Below are positions 1-7,218 of a DNA stretch of 25,085 nucleotides, in pieces (position 1 is the stretch's first letter; every line of letters begins with the position of its first letter). The notes under the pieces are model-generated. The model was not told the origin of the DNA, did not search any database, and saw only the letters and a program-made list of their open reading frames with translations. The stretch spans positions 1-25,085 of the forward strand of contig NZ_JBDIAQ010000044.1 of the NCBI RefSeq assembly GCF_039812505.1, written 5' to 3'. Both the position numbers and the translations under genes were made by a program. Source of the DNA: Intrasporangium_A sp039812505 (GTDB taxonomy: Bacteria > Actinomycetota > Actinomycetes > Actinomycetales > Dermatophilaceae).

Positions 1-674
1 GCGCGCTCGTGACGACTGCTCCGACGGCACAGGCCGTCACCTGTCGTGCCTTCACCGCAATCATGGTCCGCGGCACGGACGACGGAGGCAGCAGGGGGAC
101 CATGGGGAATCAGCTGCCCACCGCGCTGGCCGCCTTCGCGGCCGGCAAGGGGTGGAACCGGGTCACCAGCGACTACGTCGCCTACCCGGCAGCCGGGGAC
201 GTGCGCTACTTCCTCGACTCGATGCCGAAGGGGCGGGTCGCCCTGGAGGCGAAGATCGACAGCTACATCGCATCCTGTCCATCGACGAAGATCGCCCTGT
301 TCGGCTACTCGCAGGGCGCGCACATCGTCGGTGACGTCGTCGCCGGGATGTCGGCCGGCCGACGCAAGCACCTGCAGGGCGTGGGCCTCATCGGGGACCC
401 CATGATGAACCCGGCCCTGCTGGGCAGCGTGACCGGGAACCGGGACCGTGGGGGGATGTTCGGTCGGCGCGCATCGTGGCCGAAGGAGGTCTACGTCTAC
501 GACGTGTGCAACAAGGGGGACCGCGTCTGCGCCTCGCGTGCTCTCGCCGACTCGCTGCTTTACCTGGGCGGGGCGGCGAAGGAGCACGCCGGCTACACGC
601 GGACGACCTACTCGCCGGTCGCGGACTTCTCCGCGGCATGGCTGATCGGGCACCACGTCGCGAACCGCACGTGA
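1..674 (+). CDS. Cutinase-family secreted serine hydrolase, 5' end cut off by the window
   Basis: Alpha/beta hydrolase of the cutinase family, expected to hydrolyse ester bonds in lipids or polyesters outside the cell. Counting from a GTG at base 9, the nucleophile motif GYSQGA puts the catalytic Ser at residue 101. An Asp in CNKGDRVC (171) and a His in KEHAGY (193) complete the expected triad. Cys12/Cys90 and Cys167/Cys174 fit the two disulfides usual in the family. The reading frame stays open to base 3, and the first residues (TTAPTAQA, then VTC) look like the end of a signal peptide cut after AQA. The GTG at 9 is therefore probably internal, and the true start with the rest of the signal peptide lies outside the window. 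The gene converges on ispH. The family is confident; the substrate is unknown, and mycobacterial relatives are mostly lipases or esterases rather than true cutinases. Confidence 0.88.
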   Translation, partial: ALVTTAPTAQAVTCRAFTAIMVRGTDDGGSRGTMGNQLPTALAAFAAGKGWNRVTSDYVAYPAAGDVRYFLDSMPKGRVALEAKIDSYIASCPSTKIALFGYSQGAHIVGDVVAGMSAGRRKHLQGVGLIGDPMMNPALLGSVTGNRDRGGMFGRRASWPKEVYVYDVCNKGDRVCASRALADSLLYLGGAAKEHAGYTRTTYSPVADFSAAWLIGHHVANRT

Positions 675-708
675 CCCGACACCGAACAGGGGGGCTGCTC
701 GGGGAGGG

Positions 709-738
709 GGGCCAGGGCCGGTGATCCGGCCCTGGCCC
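709..738. terminator. Perfect 13-bp GC-rich hairpin after the cutinase gene
   Basis: Arms 709-721 and 726-738 are perfectly complementary around a TGAT tetraloop, 35 bases after the cutinase stop. There is no T-tract on either side. It is probably a transcription end or RNA 3' stabiliser, and could serve both convergent genes. Confidence 0.65.
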
Positions 739-771
739 ACCGGGCGGCGAAACTCGAGGGGCGCCCGGACC

Positions 772-864
772 CAGCGCGCCGACACCCACTCAGCGCGCCG
801 ACACCCAGTGACCGGCGGGGGCCCAGTGACCGGCGGGGCCCAATGACCGGCGGGGCTCAGTGCA
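772..864. repeat. GC-rich short tandem repeats between convergent genes
   Basis: Two kinds of unit lie end to end. A 19-base unit occurs at 772-790 and 791-809 with one mismatch. A 17-18 base unit with core CCCAGTGACCGGCGGGG then occurs at 804-821, 822-838 and 839-855 (AATG in place of AGTG). A partial fourth copy begins at 856 and runs through the ispH stop codon (857-859). The units overlap at 804-809, so one may have arisen from the other by slippage. Confidence 0.8.
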
Positions 865-1876
865 GCGACCCGGCGTCCTCGAAGGAGGCATCGTGCCGGA
901 CCTTGTCCGGCCGGTGGCCGGACGCCTGCTTGATGTCGCGACGCAGCTCCTTGGGCAGCGCGAACAGGAGCGACTCCTCGGCCGAGACCACCCGCTCGAC
1001 GGTGTCGTATCCGCGCTCGGCCAGCCAGGTGAGCACGTCCCGCACGAGGACCTCCGGGACGCTCGCGCCGGAGGTGACCCCGACGGTGGACACTCCCTCG
1101 AGCCACGCCTCGTCGATCTCGTCGGCGTAGTCGACCAGGTGTGCGGCCCTGGCCCCGTGCTCGAGCGCCACCTCGACGAGCCGGACCGAGTTCGACGAGT
1201 TGCGTGAGCCGACGACGATCATCAGGTCGGTGTCCTCGGCCATCTGCTTGACCGCGCCCTGGCGGTTCTGCGTCGCATAGCAGATGTCGTCCGACGGCGG
1301 GCTCTGCAGCGCCGGGAACCGCTCCTTCAGCCGCCTGACGGTCTCCATCGTCTCGTCGACGGACAATGTGGTCTGGGAGATCCAGACGACCTTCTCCGGG
1401 TCCCGGACCGTCACCTTGGCGACGTCGTCAGGTCCACCGACGAGCTGGATGTGTTCCGGTGCCTCACCGGAGGTGCCGACGACCTCCTCGTGCCCCTCGT
1501 GCCCGATGAGCAGGATGTCGTAGTCCGAGTCCGCGTAGCGGATCGCCTCGCGGTGGACCTTGGTGACGAGCGGACAGGTGGCGTCGATCGTCTTCAGGTG
1601 CCGCGCCCGAGCCTGCTCGTGGACGACCGGGGCGACCCCGTGCGCGGAGAAGATCACCGTCGCCCCCTCGGGGACCTCGTCGGTCTCGTCGACGAAGATC
1701 GCACCCCGCTTCTCCAGGGTGGTCACGACGTGCTTGTTGTGCACGATCTGCTTGCGGACGTACACCGGCGGGCCGTAGAGCTCGAGCGCCTGCTCGACGG
1801 TCACGACAGCCCGGTCGACCCCGGCGCAGTAGCCCCGGGGGGCGGCCAGCAGGACCTTCTTCACGGGCTCAGGCAT
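857..1876 (-). CDS. ispH: 4-hydroxy-3-methylbut-2-enyl diphosphate reductase
   Basis: Last enzyme of the MEP pathway. This cytoplasmic iron-sulfur reductase converts HMBPP to IPP and DMAPP. The 339-residue product has the three conserved cluster cysteines at about 17 (GYCAGVDRAV), 101 (DATCPLVTKVHRE) and 199 (ICYATQNRQ), and the conserved histidines in VHNKH (about 46) and AHGVAP (79). The frame remains open 16 codons further upstream to 1924. I chose the ATG at 1876 because the protein then begins like its homologues, directly before KKVLLAAPRGYCAG. A TACGAT box also ends six bases upstream, as expected for a leaderless transcript. The gene stands alone and converges on the cutinase gene. 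Actinobacteria often carry two ispH copies; only one is visible here. Confidence 0.97.
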   Translation of the reverse strand: MPEPVKKVLLAAPRGYCAGVDRAVVTVEQALELYGPPVYVRKQIVHNKHVVTTLEKRGAIFVDETDEVPEGATVIFSAHGVAPVVHEQARARHLKTIDATCPLVTKVHREAIRYADSDYDILLIGHEGHEEVVGTSGEAPEHIQLVGGPDDVAKVTVRDPEKVVWISQTTLSVDETMETVRRLKERFPALQSPPSDDICYATQNRQGAVKQMAEDTDLMIVVGSRNSSNSVRLVEVALEHGARAAHLVDYADEIDEAWLEGVSTVGVTSGASVPEVLVRDVLTWLAERGYDTVERVVSAEESLLFALPKELRRDIKQASGHRPDKVRHDASFEDAGSLH

Positions 1877-1882
1877 GCGTCC

Positions 1883-1888
1883 ATCGTA
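1883..1888 (-). promoter_or_regulatory. -10 box of ispH, leaderless type
   Basis: TACGAT reads toward ispH and ends six bases before its ATG, so transcription would begin at or next to the start codon. No clear -35 or Shine-Dalgarno sequence is seen. The 179 bases from 1877 to 2055 hold no convincing gene. Confidence 0.55.
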
Positions 1889-2055
1889 AGCGCGGCGCCG
1901 CAGCCGCCGACCGGAGGCGCGCACCGGGCCGGCCGGGCCGCCGTCCCCAACGGCACGTCATACCCGCTGCCACGCCCACCACCCGAGCGCAGCCCTCTGC
2001 CCACCCGATGCGTGAACCGCCACCGCCGCTCGATGCAACTCGCGACCACACGCGT

Positions 2056-2616
2056 TCAGCCGGACGCGACGTCGTAGCACACCTCGACCGGGACCCCACT
2101 ACGCAGGGTGTCGAGAGTGACGCACAGACGCTCGCCGCCGAGGCGGAGCCGCTCGAGCAGCCGCGTGGGTGTGCCCGGGGAGGCCTGCAGCCGGACCTCC
2201 ATGCGCATCGACTCGAAGCCGACTCGGACATCCGGGTCGATGTCGAGCGTGCCGCGAGCATCGACGCAGCCGGTGACCGTGACCTCGAGCTTGTCAAGAC
2301 CGACACCGAGAGCGGACGCCATCATCCGGAGCAGCCCTTCCTGGCAGGCGGCGAGTGCCGCGCACAGCATCTCACCGGGGTTCGGGCCGTCCTGCAGTCC
2401 TCCGACGGCCTCGTCGAGACCGAGTTCCCAGGAAACGCCGTATGGAGCGTCGGGATGGGCCAGATTCTCCGGCACCGTGGTGCTGTGCGACGGCTCGCGG
2501 TCCATCGGCCGGCCGGTCTGCACCCGTTTGACGATGAGGGCGGCATCCGGTTGGCGCCGGTAGAGCGCTCGTAGCGCCGCGTGTCGCTCGGCAACCGAGG
2601 TCTGGGAATTGCGCAT
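2056..2616 (-). CDS. OsmC/Ohr-family protein (probable thiol peroxidase)
   Basis: OsmC-family proteins reduce organic hydroperoxides using two redox-active cysteines. Here the first is Cys91 in NPGEMLCAALAACQ and the second is Cys165 in ERLCVTLDTLRSGVPV, which matches the family layout of a helix with AAC and a later C-x-x-x-x-T-L-R. The 186-residue product is longer than classical Ohr (about 140) because of an N-terminal extension of about 50 residues. The frame also has an ATG at 2628. I chose 2616 because GGAGG lies five bases before it, while nothing similar precedes the other. It is divergently transcribed from the TetR gene at 2711 across a 94-bp gap with a large inverted repeat, so it is probably that regulator's target. 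The substrate cannot be read from the sequence. Confidence 0.85.
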   Translation of the reverse strand: MRNSQTSVAERHAALRALYRRQPDAALIVKRVQTGRPMDREPSHSTTVPENLAHPDAPYGVSWELGLDEAVGGLQDGPNPGEMLCAALAACQEGLLRMMASALGVGLDKLEVTVTGCVDARGTLDIDPDVRVGFESMRMEVRLQASPGTPTRLLERLRLGGERLCVTLDTLRSGVPVEVCYDVASG

Positions 2617-2660
2617 GGCCACCTCCATGAACGGCTACTTCCATCAAGGACCATCTTTAT

Positions 2661-2694
2661 GAACGAACGATCGTCTATCACGATACGCTCGTTC
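2661..2694. promoter_or_regulatory. Inverted repeat between osmC-like and tetR genes, candidate operator
   Basis: GAACGAACGATCGT (2661-2674) and ACGATACGCTCGTTC (2680-2694) form an imperfect inverted repeat around a five-base centre. The outer GAACGA and inner ATCGT blocks match exactly. It lies between the divergent genes and just upstream of the tetR -10 box, which is where a TetR dimer pair would control both promoters. Confidence 0.6.
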
Positions 2695-2697
2695 CTC

Positions 2698-2703
2698 TAG
2701 ACT
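2698..2703 (+). promoter_or_regulatory. -10 box of tetR gene, leaderless type
   Basis: TAGACT ends seven bases before the ATG at 2711, with no Shine-Dalgarno sequence between. The box directly abuts the inverted repeat, so a bound repressor would block it. Confidence 0.5.
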
Positions 2704-2710
2704 GTCCAGC

Positions 2711-3349
2711 ATGACGGCGACGGTGGGCGGCGCTCCGCGTCAGCGACGGGCGCCGGGCGAGCGCTCGCGGGCCCGGGTCCTGGATCAGGCTGCGAGGCTC
2801 GCGACGATCGAGGGTTTGGAGGGCCTCTCGGTCGGCCGGCTGGCCAAGGCGACCCGGATGCCGAAGAGCAGCGTCTACGTGCTGTTCGGTTCGAAGGAAG
2901 AGCTCCAGCTCGCGACCGTCGACGCTGCCCGGACGAGCTTCCTGGAAGAAGTGGTCCAGCCTGCCCTGGGCACCGGTCAGCCGGGACTGGCCCGGCTGCG
3001 GGCGCTCTGCGAGGGCTATCTGTCCTACGTCGAGCGACGCGTCTTCCCGGGCGGCTGCTTCTTCGTGGCCGCCTCGGCCGAGCTCGGGGCGCGTCCCGGT
3101 CGCCTACGCGACCGTGTCGCCACCTATCAGCAGCAATGGCGCGACCTGCTCCAGGCCCAGGCACAAGCTGGAGTGGACGCAGGGGAGCTCCGCACCAGCT
3201 GCGACCCGGCGCAGCTCGCGTTCGAGCTGGGGGCGATCCTTGCCGGCACGGACATCATCAGCGTCCTGCATGACGACCAGGGCGCTGTCGAACGCGCGCG
3301 GAGAGCCATCGGCGACCGCCTTGCCCGCGAGCGACGGGATAACTCGTGA
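2711..3349 (+). CDS. TetR-family transcriptional regulator
   Basis: One-component repressor of 212 residues. The N-terminal DNA-binding part has a basic entry helix (RSRARVLDQAARL, about 19-30) and a helix-turn-helix with LSVGRLAKATRMPKSSVYVLFGSKEEL (about 39-65), the standard TetR pattern. The C-terminal ligand domain carries GGCFFVAASAELGARPG (about 114-130), typical of a large subgroup whose C-terminal domain binds unknown small molecules. Its divergent neighbour is an OsmC-family thiol peroxidase, so the likely signal is oxidative, electrophilic or a related metabolite (inference). Two cysteines in the effector domain, Cys100 and Cys116, could allow thiol sensing, but nothing here proves it. 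The next gene, xseA, starts 73 bases later and has its own -10 box. Confidence 0.9.
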   Translation: MTATVGGAPRQRRAPGERSRARVLDQAARLATIEGLEGLSVGRLAKATRMPKSSVYVLFGSKEELQLATVDAARTSFLEEVVQPALGTGQPGLARLRALCEGYLSYVERRVFPGGCFFVAASAELGARPGRLRDRVATYQQQWRDLLQAQAQAGVDAGELRTSCDPAQLAFELGAILAGTDIISVLHDDQGAVERARRAIGDRLARERRDNS

Positions 3350-3409
3350 ACGCGTGGTGACGGCAGGTTCGCCGGCCGCTGCCCTCGGCACGCTGTCCGT
3401 CCGAGCACC

Positions 3410-3415
3410 TATCGT
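3410..3415 (+). promoter_or_regulatory. -10 box of xseA, leaderless type
   Basis: TATCGT ends seven bases before the ATG at 3423 and no Shine-Dalgarno sequence intervenes. It supports this start over the longer open frame upstream. Confidence 0.5.
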
Positions 3416-3422
3416 TGCTGGC

Positions 3423-4766
3423 ATGAGCGTGATCGACCCGTTGCCGGAGAGGGCCGCCGAGACGACCCCGGAGCATCCTTGGCCGGTGCGCGTGCTCAGC
3501 CTGAAGATCTCCGACTACGTCGACCGGATGAGCCAGCTCTGGGTCGAGGGGCAGGTCGTCCAGCTCACCCCCCGGGGGGCCACCGCCTTCCTGACGCTTC
3601 GCGACCCCGAGGTCGACATGTCGCTGCCCGTCGCGGTCCCGATGAACGCCGTCAAGGCGATGCCGGTGCCGCTCACCCAGGGTGCTCGGGTCGTCCTGCA
3701 GGCCAAGCCGACATTCTGGACGCGGCGCGGCAGCCTCCAGCTCGAGGCCCGCCAGATCCGGCCGGTGGGTATCGGGGATCTGCTGGCCAGGGTCGAGATC
3801 CTCAAGCGCACCCTTGCCGCCGAAGGGCTGTTCGACCCGCAGCGGAAGCGACCGATCCCATTCCTGCCCGGTCTCGTCGGGCTGATCACGGGCCGGGCCT
3901 CTGCGGCGGAGCGTGATGTCGTGGAGAACGCCCGCCGCCGCTGGCCTGCGGTCTGCTTCGAGGTTCGGGAGGTTGCCGTCCAGGGGCCGGGCGCCGTGGC
4001 CGAGGTGGTGACGGCGCTGCGTGAGCTGGACGCCGACCAGGCGGTCGAGGTGATCGTGATCGCCCGGGGCGGCGGGGCGCTGGAGGAGCTGCTGCCCTTC
4101 TCGAACGAGGCGATGGTCCGCGCCGTCGCCCAGGCCCGCACCCCTGTCATCAGCGCGATCGGCCACGAGGTGGACCAGCCGCTGCTCGACCTCGTCGCCG
4201 ACTGGCGCGCCTCGACGCCCACCGACGCCGGCCGGCGGCTGGTTCCGGACGCGGCGCAGGAGCGCACCGCCGTCACGACCGGACGAGCCCGAATGGTCCG
4301 GGCGCTCACCCGACGGGTCGAGGCCGAGCGACGGTCGCTGCGCTCGCTACGGAGCCGACCTGTCATGGCCGACCCGGTGGCTCTGGTACGGCTGCGCCGC
4401 GCCGAGGTCGAAGCGTTGCGCGGGCGTGCCACGACCCGCATCGAGACTCGGATCCAGCGCGCCGACGACCAGGTGGCACACCTGCTCCGGCAGGTGACGG
4501 CGCTGTCCCCCCAGTCGACGCTCGAGCGTGGGTATGCCGTGGTCCAGCATCGGGACGGCCGCGTCGTCATGGACCAGCACGACGTCGGCATCGACGAGCT
4601 GCTCCGGGTGCGGGTTGCCCGCGGCGACTTCGGGGTCCGGCCGGTCGCTTCGAGCGACGAGCTCCCGGAGCTTTCCGATGCCCCCGATGACGGTCGTCGC
4701 GATAGCGCCCCGGGCCCCTCCTCTGCGCGCAACCGCCGCAAGCTGCCCGCTGCCGGCAGAGACTAG
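3423..4766 (+). CDS. xseA: Exodeoxyribonuclease VII large subunit
   Basis: Catalytic subunit of exonuclease VII, which degrades single-stranded DNA to oligonucleotides and is active only with XseB. The 447-residue product has an N-terminal OB-fold (about 20-115, with the start PVRVLSLKISDYVDRMSQLWVEGQV). The catalytic domain follows with GLITGRASAAERDV (153-166), ARGGGALEEL (214-223), ISAIGHEVD (243-251) and DWRASTPTDA (260-269). After that comes a helical coiled-coil part and the family's C-terminal LERGYAVV motif. The frame is open far upstream to 3114, but that stretch overlaps the TetR gene in another frame. The ATG at 3423 gives the normal length and follows a TATCGT box. The last 30 residues are polar, low-complexity tail. 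The xseB gene follows nine bases after the stop. Confidence 0.96.
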   Translation: MSVIDPLPERAAETTPEHPWPVRVLSLKISDYVDRMSQLWVEGQVVQLTPRGATAFLTLRDPEVDMSLPVAVPMNAVKAMPVPLTQGARVVLQAKPTFWTRRGSLQLEARQIRPVGIGDLLARVEILKRTLAAEGLFDPQRKRPIPFLPGLVGLITGRASAAERDVVENARRRWPAVCFEVREVAVQGPGAVAEVVTALRELDADQAVEVIVIARGGGALEELLPFSNEAMVRAVAQARTPVISAIGHEVDQPLLDLVADWRASTPTDAGRRLVPDAAQERTAVTTGRARMVRALTRRVEAERRSLRSLRSRPVMADPVALVRLRRAEVEALRGRATTRIETRIQRADDQVAHLLRQVTALSPQSTLERGYAVVQHRDGRVVMDQHDVGIDELLRVRVARGDFGVRPVASSDELPELSDAPDDGRRDSAPGPSSARNRRKLPAAGRD

Positions 4767-4769
4767 GGT
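4764..4769 (+). promoter_or_regulatory. -10-like box before xseB, overlapping the xseA stop codon
   Basis: TAGGGT uses the TAG stop of xseA as its first three bases and ends six bases before the xseB ATG. No Shine-Dalgarno sequence precedes xseB. It could give an extra leaderless xseB transcript besides read-through from xseA. Confidence 0.35.
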
Positions 4770-4775
4770 TGCCCG

Positions 4776-5039
4776 ATGGCTGACACCTCCGCCTTCGCCG
4801 ACATCGCCGACCTGCGCTACGAGGCCGCCCGCGAGGAGCTGATCGCGATCGTGGCCAAGCTCGAGGCCGGTCAGGCCCCCCTCGAGGAGTCCATGCAGCT
4901 GTGGCGCCGGGGCGAGGCGCTCGCGGCGCACTGCCAGCGCTGGCTCGACGGGGCGCAGGCCGAGATCGAGCGGGCGGCACGGCCCGAGACCGCCGAGGGG
5001 ATCCATGCCGACGACGCCGTCTTCGACGAGGAAGGCTGA
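4776..5039 (+). CDS. xseB: Exodeoxyribonuclease VII small subunit
   Basis: Small helical subunit that several-fold decorates the XseA coiled coil and is needed for exonuclease VII activity. The 87-residue product carries the family core: YEAAREELIAIVAKLEAGQAPLEESMQLWRRGEALAAHC (about 12-50), predicted as two antiparallel helices. The C-terminal tail is acidic. Length is normal for the family (70-90). It directly follows xseA, which is the usual gene order. No gene is clearly intact for the next 520 bases on this strand. Confidence 0.95.
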   Translation: MADTSAFADIADLRYEAAREELIAIVAKLEAGQAPLEESMQLWRRGEALAAHCQRWLDGAQAEIERAARPETAEGIHADDAVFDEEG

Positions 5040-5106
5040 ACCTGGCGACGTCCGGCGCCGCCCTGTGGACAGCCGCGGCGGCAGGACATGCACTGCGGCG
5101 ATACCC

Positions 5107-5556
5107 ATGAGAGCGTTTGCTGCGTTCTGTTCCGATCCGACAGGGGTCCCGATCGTTACGACTCGCTGGTCGATGCCGTATGCCGCCGTGCTGGCTGCCG
5201 CTCTGACACTGGGGCCTGCTCGGGCGGCAGCTCGGCCCCGGCTGACCCGGCCCCGGTGCCGAGGGCGTCCCCGAGCACGACAGGCACGCCCGGCCCCACA
5301 CCGAGCACCTCGTCGCCGAACGCGGCACCAACGACGGAGCAGGACTCGGTTCTGGCGAGGATTCCCAAGGAGGCCCGCGCCGAGACGCAGGCAGGCGCGG
5401 CCGCCTTCATGCGGTTCCAGGTCGTCGAGCCGTGGAAGAAGGCGGGCACGACCTGCCACACCGACGTGGCGCCGGGGGCCCGTCCGACGATCTCGATGGC
5501 CGCCGGTCACCACGATCACGGTCAAGGAGGCCCGCGCGGTCCTCGTCAACCAGTGA
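5107..5556 (+). pseudogene. Decayed secreted lipoprotein gene (possibly DUF6318-like)
   Basis: No single frame here makes a sensible protein, but pieces in two frames join into one. A signal peptide MPYAAVLAAALTLG (ATG at 5173) would need one more G in the run at 5211-5214 to continue as ACSGGSSAPADPAP, which creates a perfect lipobox LGAC. The second frame goes on with a Ser/Thr/Pro-rich linker, then DSVLARIPKEARAETQAGAAAFMRFQ, which recalls actinobacterial DUF6318 lipoproteins. It later loses sense near 5500, where the first frame resumes as VTTITVKEARAVLVNQ and a stop at 5556. At least two frame changes and probably an internal deletion are needed, since intact relatives are longer. The DUF6318 link is from memory of the family and is tentative. 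The whole 5040-5560 interval holds no intact gene. Confidence 0.5.
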
Positions 5557-5560
5557 CCCC

Positions 5561-6124
5561 TCACGACGCAGGCTTGACCCGCTGCAACGCGGCCACGAAG
5601 GTCCTCAGCCCGTCCTCCGGCCCGGTCGTGATCGCGGTGATCGTCAAGGCGTCCTCACCGGACCCCTTGAGCGCGTAGGCGAACCGTGCGCCGGAGTCGA
5701 CGACGTAACGCTCCCACGTCCTCCGCCCGATCTGCACCTGGCCGGACGGCTCGCCGTCGTTGACCGACCGGGACAGCCACCCCGAGGTGACCCCGACCGC
5801 CTGCTTGAGTGCGATGTCCGAACCGTCCGGAGCCGACCATACGGTGGTGAAGGTGCGCACCTTGTCCGTCATCGGCGAGTCGGTCGCCACGGTCGCGAAC
5901 CAGCCCGCCCCGAGCCCCGTCGGCAGCTCGACCGGCCAGCCGGTCTGCGCGGCGACGTAGGCCGCCTTGCCCGCGGCGTCCACCGGGGGCCGGTCCACGT
6001 GGCTGACCCGAGGGACGATCGCGATGAGCGCCGCGACGATGACGCCCAGGACGAGCATCGAGCGCACCATGTTGGGCAACGAGCCCATCGAGTAGGCGCT
6101 GCGTCGGGACTGCGTAGTGGTCAC
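5561..6124 (-). CDS. DUF4245 single-pass membrane protein
   Basis: Actinobacterial protein of unknown function, 187 residues. One transmembrane helix at about 19-39 (MVRSMLVLGVIVAALIAIVPRV) is followed by an extracytoplasmic domain with conserved-looking GWFATVATDSP, FTTVWSAPDGSDIALKQA and WERYVVDSG. This is the layout of the DUF4245 family. The frame runs on upstream for hundreds of codons, but only as antisense shadow of glpX. I chose the GTG at 6124 because GGAGG lies eight bases before it and the hydrophobic helix is then correctly placed. It is divergent from glpX, with 99 bp between the starts; DUF4245 genes are often found beside glpX in this phylum. Function is unknown, but the conserved pairing is notable. 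Confidence 0.85.
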   Translation of the reverse strand: MTTTQSRRSAYSMGSLPNMVRSMLVLGVIVAALIAIVPRVSHVDRPPVDAAGKAAYVAAQTGWPVELPTGLGAGWFATVATDSPMTDKVRTFTTVWSAPDGSDIALKQAVGVTSGWLSRSVNDGEPSGQVQIGRRTWERYVVDSGARFAYALKGSGEDALTITAITTGPEDGLRTFVAALQRVKPAS

Positions 6125-6180
6125 CGGGCCATCCTCCCCGACCCCGTCGCCGGGGCCAAACCAACCCTCCGATGCACCGA

Positions 6181-6186
6181 TAGAGT
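6181..6186 (+). promoter_or_regulatory. Possible -10 box of glpX
   Basis: TAGAGT lies 37 bases before the glpX start. This leaves a leader of about 30 bases that contains GAAGGA as ribosome binding site (6211-6216). No good -35 box is seen. Confidence 0.35.
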
Positions 6187-6223
6187 TGGTCAGCCCACCG
6201 CCGCACCGACGAAGGACTCGATG

Positions 6224-7216
6224 ATGAGAGCCAGCACCCCCGATCGCAACCTCGCCCTCGAGCTCGTCCGGGTCACCGAGGCGGCGGCGATGGCCGGCGG
6301 CAGATGGGTCGGGCGCGGCGAGAAGAACAAGGCCGACGGCGCCGCCGTCGAGGCGATGCGGGCGATGATCTCCACGGTCAGCATGAACGGCATCGTCGTG
6401 ATCGGCGAGGGCGAGAAGGACAACGCCCCGATGCTCTTCAACGGGGAGCACGTCGGCGACGGCACCGGGCTCGAGTACGACGTCGCCGTCGACCCGATCG
6501 ACGGCACGACCCTCACCGCCAAGGGCATGCCCAACGCCGTGTCCGTGATGGCCGTGGCCGCCCGCGGCGCGATGTACGACCCCTCGGCAGTCTTCTACAT
6601 GGACAAGCTCGCCACCGGTCCCGACGCCGCCGACGTCGTCGACATCCGCCTGCCGGTCGCCGAGAACATCCGGCGCGTGGCCAAGGCAAAGCGGGAGACT
6701 CCTGCCGACGTCACCGTCGTGATCCTCGACCGGGCTCGCCACGAACATCTGGCCAGCGAGATCCGCGAGACCGGCGCCCGGATCCGCTACATCACCGACG
6801 GCGACGTCGCCGGCGCCGTCATGGCGGCGCGTCCCAACACCGGCGTGGACCTGCTGCTGGGCATCGGGGGCACCCCCGAGGGCATCATCGCGGCCTGCGC
6901 GATCAAGTGCGTGGGCGGCGTGATCCAGGGCAAGCTCTGGCCGAGGGACGACGCGGAGCGGCAGAAGGCCATCGACGCCGGGCACGACCTCGACCGGGTC
7001 CTGTCGACCGACGAGCTCGTCAGGGGCGACTGCTACTTCGTCGCGACCGGCATCACCGACGGCGAGCTGCTCCGGGGAGTTCGCTACGGCAGCAACTCCG
7101 CTCGCACCCACTCGCTCGTGATGCGCTCGCGCAGCGGCACCATCCGCACCATCGAGAGCGAGCACAACTTCAGCCGACCCGGATGGTTCGGCGCACCCGA
7201 TATGATCAGGGACTGA
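6224..7216 (+). CDS. glpX: Class II fructose-1,6-bisphosphatase
   Basis: Metal-dependent enzyme that converts fructose 1,6-bisphosphate to fructose 6-phosphate, the committed step of gluconeogenesis; in most actinobacteria GlpX is the main such enzyme. The 330-residue product has the substrate and metal motifs GEGEKDNAPMLFNGEHVG (about 61-78) and DPIDGTTL (about 90-97), followed by GIGGTPEGIIAACAIK. These identify the GlpX family. Two ATG codons stand in tandem at 6221 and 6224; GAAGGA lies four bases from the first and seven from the second, so I prefer 6224. The open frame upstream to 5432 is antisense to DUF4245 and not coding. Two bases separate its stop from a PfkB sugar kinase, so the two are probably co-transcribed, linking hexose phosphate and hexose metabolism. 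Confidence 0.97.
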   Translation: MRASTPDRNLALELVRVTEAAAMAGGRWVGRGEKNKADGAAVEAMRAMISTVSMNGIVVIGEGEKDNAPMLFNGEHVGDGTGLEYDVAVDPIDGTTLTAKGMPNAVSVMAVAARGAMYDPSAVFYMDKLATGPDAADVVDIRLPVAENIRRVAKAKRETPADVTVVILDRARHEHLASEIRETGARIRYITDGDVAGAVMAARPNTGVDLLLGIGGTPEGIIAACAIKCVGGVIQGKLWPRDDAERQKAIDAGHDLDRVLSTDELVRGDCYFVATGITDGELLRGVRYGSNSARTHSLVMRSRSGTIRTIESEHNFSRPGWFGAPDMIRD

Positions 7217-7218
7217 CG

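Noticed and set aside
3515..4741. A 408-codon minus-strand open frame across xseA
   Set aside because: It is antisense to a fully motif-supported XseA, and its product is Arg/Ser-rich low complexity, as expected from a shadow frame in GC-rich DNA.
5432..6220. Long N-terminal extension of GlpX
   Set aside because: It lies opposite DUF4245, has shadow-like composition, and GlpX homologues begin near 6224.
5561..7165. A 534-codon minus-strand frame that would extend DUF4245 upstream
   Set aside because: Everything before residue V at 6124 is antisense to glpX and Gly/Asp/Val-rich; the ribosome site and membrane helix fit only the 187-residue protein.
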